11,898 nucleotides of DNA from Bacillota bacterium (GTDB lineage Bacteria; Bacillota_A; Clostridia; DSM-8532), in assembly GCA_023424865.1 (NCBI GenBank), contig JAFADM010000320.1, forward strand, positions 1 to 11,898. The letters are read 5' to 3'. The number at the start of each line of letters is the position of its first letter. Positions within the stretch are counted from its first letter, which is position 1. A program made the translations under genes and the position numbers. The notes under the pieces were generated by a model. It searched no databases and was not told the origin of the DNA. It worked only from the letters and a program-made list of their open reading frames with translations. Shown piece after piece: positions 1 through 6,348 of this stretch.

Positions 1-1017
1 GGCATACCGGTTACAGGCAATACCTCCCAGCCTTACAATTACTTTGCCTATTACGACAAGCTCAGCAAGTCCTTTAACTACACCTATAAGACCCCTGAGT
101 TCAAGGCCATGATCAAGGATTTCGCCAAGCTTACCCAGGATGGCATCGCTTCTCCCGAAGCCTTCATCGACACGCCTCAGATTATAACCGAAAAAATTAA
201 CAACGGCCTTTTCGCAGTGGTTTACCCTTACGGAAGCACCGTACTCAATGCCAATGCCCAGCTTGAAAAGTCAGGCAAGGATTACCGCTACAGAAGAGTT
301 TATGTCAATATTCAGCCTGACACGGCCAAATATCCCGTTATCCAGTCTCCGGCGGGCCAGACCAACGGCATTGTTATCTTCAAGAGCCAGGTAAAAGAAG
401 AGGATTTGCCGCAGATTCTCCGCTACATCGACTACATGGTTTCCGATGCAGGCGAAAAGCTTCTGGCCTGGGGTCCTGCAAGCGCCGGACTTTTTGAAGA
501 GAAGGACGGTCAGAGGTCATTCAAGGATAAGGAGCTTGAGGATTATATGGTGTACAACGTTGCCAGTGACAAGGCGCTGTCCTATAACCTGGCTAACGGC
601 CTGGCTGCCACCGGCACCCTGCCCAACGGCGGCTTCTATCCTTCCTATGTACGTAATTTCTACAGCAAGTTCGCTCCCGCAGTAACCTATGATCTGGCAA
701 GAACCGCAGCGGACGCCAACACCTATTTCAAAATCGGTTTTGTAGAGACGGTGTCCTATAAAACATCTCTGGGACCTACCATTTACGGTGAAAACGCCAC
801 TGTACCCGAAGCGGATACAGCCTGGAAGGCCAGACCCAGCTTTGAGGACGCCCTTGAAAGAGTACTGGCTTCCCAAAGTGATGCCCAGTTCGAGCAAACC
901 TTTAACGAATTCTTGGCCAATGCTGAAAAAATTGGCTACAACGAAGAGTTAATTGGTAAAATATGGGATGCTTTCAAGGTGAAAAACGCGGATTATATGG
1001 ACGCTCTGGAAAAATAA
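1..1017 (+). CDS. ABC transporter solute-binding protein (family 1, lipoprotein type), C-terminal part
   Basis: The reading frame is open from base 1 to the TAA at 1015-1017, giving 338 residues with no start; the N-terminus, including any signal peptide and lipobox, is outside the window. The internal ATG at 109 is not the real start, because the frame upstream of it continues with protein-like sequence (GIPVTGNTSQPYNYFAYYDK). Features seen are an aromatic-rich ligand-cleft style composition, a 'GIVIFKSQ' strand followed by an 'ILRYIDYMVSDAGEKLLAWG' helix, and a C-terminal helical end (IGKIWDAFKVKNADYMDALE). This pattern is that of large extracellular sugar or oligosaccharide binding lipoproteins (LplA/LipO-like), usually about 480-560 residues. 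Such proteins capture a solute outside the membrane and pass it to two permeases. No permease gene follows on this strand, so the permeases, if linked, lie upstream. The substrate cannot be read from this fragment. Codons are strongly biased to GGC, GCC and AAG, which would fit high expression. Confidence 0.82.
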   Translation, partial: GIPVTGNTSQPYNYFAYYDKLSKSFNYTYKTPEFKAMIKDFAKLTQDGIASPEAFIDTPQIITEKINNGLFAVVYPYGSTVLNANAQLEKSGKDYRYRRVYVNIQPDTAKYPVIQSPAGQTNGIVIFKSQVKEEDLPQILRYIDYMVSDAGEKLLAWGPASAGLFEEKDGQRSFKDKELEDYMVYNVASDKALSYNLANGLAATGTLPNGGFYPSYVRNFYSKFAPAVTYDLARTAADANTYFKIGFVETVSYKTSLGPTIYGENATVPEADTAWKARPSFEDALERVLASQSDAQFEQTFNEFLANAEKIGYNEELIGKIWDAFKVKNADYMDALEK

Positions 1018-1064
1018 ACTGTCCGTATTTGGCAATAGAAATCTAAGTGTAAGCCGGTCACGTC

Positions 1065-1098
1065 AAAGGCACCGTATCTTAAAAAATACGGTGCCTTT
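1065..1098 (+). terminator. Hairpin terminator in the convergent gap
   Basis: A perfect 13-bp inverted repeat (AAAGGCACCGTAT at 1065-1077, ATACGGTGCCTTT at 1086-1098) closes an 8-nt loop, 47 bases after the stop of the solute-binding protein. The 3' arm ends in TTT and is followed by AATTCT, a weak T tract. It also lies 93 bases past the stop of the convergent surface-protein gene and has A-rich 5' arm bases, so it may stop transcription from both sides. No other hairpin was noticed in 1018-1190. Confidence 0.75.
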
Positions 1099-1190
1099 AA
1101 TTCTGGCTATTCTTGCCTGGACGTCTATAGCCTCTATGCCATAAACGATGCTATTGCATTATCTGTGCCCAAAGTCATGAAAAACCTGAT

Positions 1191-4100
1191 TCACTGAGCT
1201 CCTGCCGCTTCCGGGTATTCATAGCTGTTAGTTGCCTCACAGCTTGTCGAAGCCCGTTCTGGAAAAGCACTGTTGCCTTGTATGGCAGTAATCGTTGCAT
1301 AATAGATGCCTTCTCCTGCAGCCTTTAAATCATCAGTCAAGTCTACAGTAACAGACATATTATTACCATTGGAATAAGCCTCTTTTGTTTTTACTAGCAC
1401 TTTTACTTCGGGCGTCGCCTTATCCGCTTTATACAGCTTAATGCTGTATTTATGCGAGGCTTTGGCCCTGGTAAGTACAAGCTTTCCATTCTCAAAATAC
1501 GCCAGCTGAATTGCAGCCAGCTGTGTGACGGTATTTGATTCTGTTTCAGGCCCGTCAGGATAGAGTGTTCCGTCGCCCAAAGCAGTTACATTTACATGGA
1601 CCCAGGACGATATTGTATCTCCGCTGGCATTTTTAAGGACAGAAAGCTCATCCATTATCTTTGATAGGTCATAACGGGTTGTATCCGCATCTACTATAAT
1701 TGGATCTCCGTATTTTTCACCCTCGCAAATAACCTGCAGTCTGTATCCTGTTTCGTAGGAAACATCCTCCCATTGAACAACGCCATTGTTTGAAAACACC
1801 GAGCGATTTGCTGCCACAGTCAAAGTAATTTTGTAAATAACGTCACTGTAGCCCTCCTCACTTATTATAAAAGTGAAAGCCTTGCTGCCGCCCTTTGAAA
1901 TATCGGAAGTATCTATTGTAAATACAGGATTTTTCGTTTCGCCTCCTGTTATGGACACCGCCCCTGCATGTGCTCCGCCTGCTTTTACTGTCTGTACCGA
2001 CGGCTCCTTATCTATAAGTCCTTTTCTTCCCGTTACCGTTACAGAGGTTGTTCCGTATACCACACTTATTTTGCCTACCTTTACCACACTTCCCACGTCT
2101 ATGGTGTTATACATATTAGGCTCAGGGCTTGTAAGCTCCAGATGCATATCGGCAGTTGTAGGCATTTTTTCTATGCCGTCGGAAACGGCGTAGCCGGAGG
2201 CGGCGATATCAAGATCATTGCCGTTTGCGACTACCCTAAAGGTGTAGATTCCGCCATACCCGGTTTCAATATCTTCAGTAAAATCCACTCCCTTTGCCAG
2301 ATCTTCGGCTGATAATGTGGCGGTATTACGATCCAGGGTGTCGCGGTATAATCTCACAAAATAGCTGGTTGCGCCTTCCACCTTATCCCAATAGGCAATA
2401 CCGTTCTGCCAATGGGCATTTGAGGGTGGTGCCAGCTGTGTAATCAGCATGGAAGGCCTAATATCGGATTCTGCGCCGTCCTCATAGGTGGCATAATCGC
2501 CAAAACCCTGCACCGATACGCCGTATTTCCCCGGCCCATGTTTGAGCATATCCTCCTTGAAATCAACTGTTACGACATCTTTCGCAACATCCCTTGTTTC
2601 CACTAAAACGCTATCCTTGTAGAGCCTCACCCTATAACCGGTTTCATATCTTAAATCCCCCCATTTGGCTATCCCGCTGGACTGGAGCACTCTGAGATCA
2701 GAAACACTTCCCACACTGCTCCGGGACTTTCTTACATTTAGCTCAAATGTCCTTGTGGCTGTGGCCGACCCGTTTTCAAGAGCCGCTGTCATAGTTATTA
2801 TGGTGTCCGCTGCAGGTCTTTTCGGAATTTTTCCATCGTTATCCATGACGCTTGTATTGCTTGATGTCCATACAACGGTTGTACCGTTTGGAAGCGTTAG
2901 GGGCAGAGGGGTGATACTATTCCGTATTTTATCAGCAGCGGTGTTAGTCCCTAATGGAATTTCAAATAAGGCCAAATCCGCATCCAATTTCTGTTGATCC
3001 GTTCGGGAATCCTTTACAAGCTTTTCAGATACCGGGGATATGCCTGCATCCGCTTTAGTTGTACCATCGCCTTTCGCAATGACTTTAAAGGTATAGGTAC
3101 CCTCCGATGTGATATACTCTGAGAAATCTGCTCCCAGCGACGCCTTATCTGACAGGATGTTCAATGTTTGTAAGGAATTATCATCCCTGTACAAATAGAC
3201 ATTATAGCTGTCCGCATCTGCGACTTCCTCCCAGTGGGCGGCATACCCGATCCACACAAGTCCTCCGGACACTGCCGCAAGCTGTATGATTCCGTTTGAC
3301 ACTTCCGACCAGGGCCCATCCAGATAGACTGCCCCATCGCCAATGGCCTTTGCTTTTACCGTATAGACGCCTGCGCCGCCTGTCTTCATTGCTTCTGAAA
3401 AGTTATGGCTAACGTTGTCGGCGGATAAAAGGACTTCCGTTCCGCTTGCTGTCCCATCCTTATAAAGCTGCACACTGTAACCTGTTTCATTGTTCAAATC
3501 TGTCCAGAAGACAATACCCTCTGCCGACAAATTTACATCCGATAGCTTGGCTAGAGGTACTGCAGGTGCTTTTGCAGCTACCTTAACGGTAATGGTGTAG
3601 GCTATGCTGCTCTTGCCCTCTTCGCTTACAGTTAATATAAAGGTTTTAGTACCGCCCGCTGCGGCTATATCTAATGTATCTACCGCAAAGGAAGGGGCTG
3701 TTGCTGTTCCGCCTGCCGTTACCGCATCCTTGTCTGTTCCGTTTACTTCTACTTTTTGAGCTGTTGTTTTTGCTCCTGTTAAAACCACCAGGCCGGTGCC
3801 ATTTACAACATTTACCTCCCCGGACCGGATTCCTCCGCCCACACTTATGCTGTTATCTCCGCCTGCTAAGGGTTCGGTAAGAGCAAGGTCCATATCGGAG
3901 GTCTGATCTGCCTGCTCTACTGTTGCCGTACAGGTTATATCTTTTGTTAAGACAGTTCCGCCCTTTGAGTCTGCATACGCAATTACAGGTATACTCACTG
4001 TCAGCGTCTTGTCTTCATCGTAGTCCGTACCGTCCCACGCAAGATCAAGCCGTAATTCCTTTGAGCTTATCCATGTAACCGAACGTTTGGTTATATGAGC

Positions 4101-6221
4101 GTCCCATACTGCCGTACCTGACAATTTAATATCATTGATATTACTCTTAACAAAGGTTCCTCCTGTCAGAGTAACCACCAGCGCATCCGCATTCATTGTT
4201 GCTTCCGCTCCATTTGTTCCGGGTGCGGCTGCCCATGTTACCGCTATACTTTCAGGATCGTCCAAAGCCTTGAAAGCGACTCCGCCTGTACAGGTAAGCG
4301 GGGCTTGCTGCCCTTTTACCTCTGCCGCGGCACACTCTAGCTTAAGATCCGTTAAATCACTGTCATAATCCGCCAGGCTATATCCTGACAGGGTTATCGT
4401 AGCCTCCGTATCGCTTACTCTTTTTACGTCTCCCTGGGTTACACCCTCGGGAAGGTTTGTCAGCTTCCAGTTGGAGGCAGTCAACGTGTCTGCAAATTTC
4501 ATACCGGTCAGTCTTACATAAATCAGCTTGCCGTTTTCTGCACCTTCCGAAATGCTGCCATCATCCGACATGGCAATTGAAGAAGGTTGGGTTGTGGGAG
4601 TGGGTTCGGTTGTTGGTGTAGGCTCAGTCGTCGGTGTGGGTTCGGTTGTTGGTGTGGGTTCAGTTGTGGGAGTGGGTTCAGTTGTGGGGGTCGGTTCAGT
4701 TGTGGGAGTGGGTTCAGTTGTCGGGGTGGGTTCGGTTGTCGGTGTAGGCTCAATTGTCGGAGTGGGTTCAGTTGATGGGGTCGGTTCAGTTGATGGGGTC
4801 GGTTCAGTTGATGGGGTCGGTTCGGTTGACGGGGTTGGTTCGGTCGATGGTGTGGGCTGGGTTGATGGTGTGGGTTGGGTTGACGGGTTCGGTTGGCTTG
4901 GTGAAGTGGGGCGTGTTGACGGGGTCGGTGCTGTCGCGGTTATACCCTTTGCCGCATTTATGGTTGTTGTGGGTACATTTATCTTGACTCCTTGCACATT
5001 TACATCAGCAGTTTCAATTGTTCCATTTCCAGCTACGGTGGCTTTTGCAGCTACTATAAAATTTGTCACTTTTGCACCTGATGCCAGCGTAATAGCAGCA
5101 TCTGCAGCTGACTCAGATACTTCCAGCTTACCAATGCTACCTCCTGCAACATCAAGTGCTATTTTATCTGCCATTATTCGCACAGACTCAAAGCTGCCCT
5201 GCAGCACTATAGGCTCACTGGCAGCAATATTTTCAGCTATGGTAACATAGCTGAAAGCGCTGCCTGTTATATTCTGTTCTTCAAGTTTGCCTCCGGATTG
5301 CATTTCCACATTTTCAACGGTTGTTTTGCCAAGCGCCAGGATTCTCACTTTACCATCTTCTTTAATGATAATAATGTTTTTGAAATGAGAATCCTCCAAG
5401 GTTATGCTATTGGGTCCTCCACCTTTTACAATAGTGTTTCCAAGGACTGCAACGTTATTTAGCTTTACATTTCCGCTGCCTACCCCTTCACCAATTATCA
5501 GGTTGCCTCTTATTACCGTGTTTTCCAGAGTAACATCGGGAGCATTAATTGACACACTCCCATCAACATCTCCTGCGGAAAATAAGCCCGCATTATTATA
5601 GTCTACTTTTATGTAGTCATAATAGCAGCGTTCAAGAATCGCCACCGCTTGCGCTTTAGTTAAAAGCCCTGCAGGATTAAACGTTTTGTCGGGATTGCCC
5701 TGCATATAACCATGCTTTACAACAGCGCCTATTGCGCCCTTGCTCCAGTTTGGGATCTTAGCTGCATCCATGAATTTATCAGTCTCTGAAGGGTTGGTAT
5801 TAAGCTTTAATAGTTTCGAAATAATAATTGCACATTCCTGACGAGTCATGTATTCATTGGGCTTTACCGTACCATCCGGAAGGCCCACCAGGTAGCCTGC
5901 TTCTTTTGCAATGGCCATATCATTGAAATAAGCAGCTTCGGCCTTAACATCTGAAAAATTGCCATTGTTCATTTTTGTAAAGCCAAACGCTTTATTTACT
6001 ATAGCTGTAAATTCCGCTCTGGCAATGGCATTATCCGGTTTAAAATAGCCATTCTTGTCAACAGTGATGTATCCTTTCGCAGCAAAGCTCTTAATATGTT
6101 TTTCAGCCCAATGCCCACTATAATCCGTAGTGGGCTGCTGTGCAAAAATAGTTAACGGGAACATCAGCAGCAGGCATAATATCATACTTATGCCTCTTAC
6201 CCAAATGTTTCTTCTAATCAT
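1191..6221 (-). CDS. Giant SLH-domain cell-surface protein with beta-helix, hexapeptide-repeat linker and Ig/FnIII-like modules
   Basis: This 1676-residue protein has a signal peptide (MIRRNIWVRG, then a hydrophobic core; likely cleavage after IFA27). Three SLH motifs follow at about 31-74, 87-139 and 150-198 (SGHWAEKHI, FKPDNAIARAEF, LPDGTVKPNEYMTRQE, NPDKTFNPAGLLTKAQ); SLH trimers bind pyruvylated secondary wall polymer, so the N-terminus should anchor the protein to the wall. Residues 205-425 are short V/I/N/G-rich strands suggestive of a beta helix. A Thr/Pro linker of 17 hexapeptides spans 445-546. The rest is modular: two related beta modules (548-655, 656-770), an Ig-like module (773-884) with a second copy at 1355-1472, an aBig-like domain (1071-1166), and six FnIII-like repeats in three pairs. 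No LPXTG motif or enzyme active site is visible. The ATG has AAGGGG at 6230-6235, 8 bases upstream. An adhesin, S-layer-associated or glycan-binding role is inference. Only four Cys are noticeable in the mature part I scanned closely, consistent with a surface protein. Confidence 0.88.
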   Translation of the reverse strand: MIRRNIWVRGISMILCLLLMFPLTIFAQQPTTDYSGHWAEKHIKSFAAKGYITVDKNGYFKPDNAIARAEFTAIVNKAFGFTKMNNGNFSDVKAEAAYFNDMAIAKEAGYLVGLPDGTVKPNEYMTRQECAIIISKLLKLNTNPSETDKFMDAAKIPNWSKGAIGAVVKHGYMQGNPDKTFNPAGLLTKAQAVAILERCYYDYIKVDYNNAGLFSAGDVDGSVSINAPDVTLENTVIRGNLIIGEGVGSGNVKLNNVAVLGNTIVKGGGPNSITLEDSHFKNIIIIKEDGKVRILALGKTTVENVEMQSGGKLEEQNITGSAFSYVTIAENIAASEPIVLQGSFESVRIMADKIALDVAGGSIGKLEVSESAADAAITLASGAKVTNFIVAAKATVAGNGTIETADVNVQGVKINVPTTTINAAKGITATAPTPSTRPTSPSQPNPSTQPTPSTQPTPSTEPTPSTEPTPSTEPTPSTEPTPSTEPTPTIEPTPTTEPTPTTEPTPTTEPTPTTEPTPTTEPTPTTEPTPTTEPTPTTEPTPTTQPSSIAMSDDGSISEGAENGKLIYVRLTGMKFADTLTASNWKLTNLPEGVTQGDVKRVSDTEATITLSGYSLADYDSDLTDLKLECAAAEVKGQQAPLTCTGGVAFKALDDPESIAVTWAAAPGTNGAEATMNADALVVTLTGGTFVKSNINDIKLSGTAVWDAHITKRSVTWISSKELRLDLAWDGTDYDEDKTLTVSIPVIAYADSKGGTVLTKDITCTATVEQADQTSDMDLALTEPLAGGDNSISVGGGIRSGEVNVVNGTGLVVLTGAKTTAQKVEVNGTDKDAVTAGGTATAPSFAVDTLDIAAAGGTKTFILTVSEEGKSSIAYTITVKVAAKAPAVPLAKLSDVNLSAEGIVFWTDLNNETGYSVQLYKDGTASGTEVLLSADNVSHNFSEAMKTGGAGVYTVKAKAIGDGAVYLDGPWSEVSNGIIQLAAVSGGLVWIGYAAHWEEVADADSYNVYLYRDDNSLQTLNILSDKASLGADFSEYITSEGTYTFKVIAKGDGTTKADAGISPVSEKLVKDSRTDQQKLDADLALFEIPLGTNTAADKIRNSITPLPLTLPNGTTVVWTSSNTSVMDNDGKIPKRPAADTIITMTAALENGSATATRTFELNVRKSRSSVGSVSDLRVLQSSGIAKWGDLRYETGYRVRLYKDSVLVETRDVAKDVVTVDFKEDMLKHGPGKYGVSVQGFGDYATYEDGAESDIRPSMLITQLAPPSNAHWQNGIAYWDKVEGATSYFVRLYRDTLDRNTATLSAEDLAKGVDFTEDIETGYGGIYTFRVVANGNDLDIAASGYAVSDGIEKMPTTADMHLELTSPEPNMYNTIDVGSVVKVGKISVVYGTTSVTVTGRKGLIDKEPSVQTVKAGGAHAGAVSITGGETKNPVFTIDTSDISKGGSKAFTFIISEEGYSDVIYKITLTVAANRSVFSNNGVVQWEDVSYETGYRLQVICEGEKYGDPIIVDADTTRYDLSKIMDELSVLKNASGDTISSWVHVNVTALGDGTLYPDGPETESNTVTQLAAIQLAYFENGKLVLTRAKASHKYSIKLYKADKATPEVKVLVKTKEAYSNGNNMSVTVDLTDDLKAAGEGIYYATITAIQGNSAFPERASTSCEATNSYEYPEAAGAQ
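1233..3548 (-). repeat. Three pairs of FnIII-like modules in the surface protein
   Basis: Six related modules of about 85-100 residues occur as pairs at residues 892-1070, 1173-1352 and 1473-1663. Each carries a W-[ED/GD]-[LV]...[ET]GY-x-V-x-LY[KR]D core (FWTDLNNETGYSVQLYKDG, KWGDLRYETGYRVRLYKDS, QWEDVSYETGYRLQV). A later GxYTxKVxAxGDG strand follows (GVYTVKAKAIGDG, GTYTFKVIAKGDG, GIYTFRVVANGND). The first member of each pair ends with a DGP/DGAESx...QLA segment that leads straight into the second. Pairs are separated by Ig-like modules: 1071-1166 between pairs one and two, 1355-1472 between pairs two and three. The copies are diverged, so this is an old protein-level duplication, not a recent DNA repeat. 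Confidence 0.75.
4584..4889 (-). repeat. 17-unit, 18-bp coding minisatellite (TPSTEP/TPTTEP hexapeptides)
   Basis: Residues 445-546 of the surface protein are 17 consecutive hexapeptides. They read NPSTQP, TPSTQP, five TPSTEP, one TPTIEP, eight TPTTEP and a closing TPTTQP. A less regular Thr/Pro/Ser stretch (431-444) leads in. Each unit is 18 bp, so gain or loss of units keeps the frame. Such Pro/Thr linkers are typical of extended, often glycosylated spacers between the wall-anchored part and exposed modules of clostridial surface proteins. Here it separates the SLH/beta-helix part from the Ig/FnIII part. Confidence 0.95.
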
Positions 6222-6280
6222 TGGTCTTACCCCTTAATTTCATTTACATATTTTGAGTTTTTTCGACTATTTCATAATAA

Positions 6281-6309
6281 ATAAAAAAGCCTAACATTCC
6301 ACCTATCAA
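6281..6309 (-). promoter_or_regulatory. Candidate sigma-A promoter of the surface-protein gene
   Basis: On the - strand, TTGATA (6309-6304) is followed after 17 bases by TTTTAT (6286-6281). A start near 6274 would leave a leader of about 53 nt before the ATG. The box overlaps the terminator hairpin of the upstream regulator gene, so termination and initiation share the same DNA. The -10 match is moderate, and other AT-rich hexamers nearby are possible. Confidence 0.4.
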
Positions 6310-6332
6310 AAGTTAGGTAAAAGTTAGGCTTT
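6286..6332 (-). terminator. Hairpin terminator after the LuxR-type regulator gene
   Basis: The arms AAAGCCTAAC (6286-6295 on the + strand) and GTTAGGCTTT (6323-6332) pair perfectly over 10 bp around a 27-nt loop. They begin 16 bases after the stop codon of the regulator. On the - strand the hairpin is followed by TTT and AT-rich sequence, giving a usable T tract; the + strand side also has a T run (TTCTTTTTTT). A second GTTAGG at 6312-6317 offers a shorter alternative pairing with CCTAAC at 6290-6295. Confidence 0.65.
6308..6328. repeat. Tandem 10-bp direct repeat next to the candidate -35 box
   Basis: AAAAGTTAGG occurs at 6308-6317 and again at 6319-6328, one base apart, giving an 11-bp period (about one helical turn). 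On the - strand it reads CCTAACTTTT twice, and the second copy runs into the TTGATA -35 candidate of the surface-protein gene. Direct repeats just upstream of, or touching, a -35 box are a common activator-site arrangement. MalT-type regulators are known to bind repeated boxes upstream of their promoters. Assignment to the neighbouring regulator is inference. Confidence 0.6.
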
Positions 6333-6348
6333 CTTTTTTTATGAAAAT

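Noticed and set aside
109..1017. ATG at 109 as the start of the solute-binding protein
   Set aside because: The frame is open and protein-like back to base 1, so the gene is truncated by the window, not started at 109.
4584..4889. Regular short repeats that might suggest a CRISPR array
   Set aside because: The units are contiguous 18-bp coding repeats without spacers and translate to a Thr/Pro linker.
4528..5250. 240-codon + strand open frame rich in GVGSVV/GVGSVD
   Set aside because: It is the antisense of the 18-bp coding repeats of the surface protein, which keep all frames open; there is no support as a gene.
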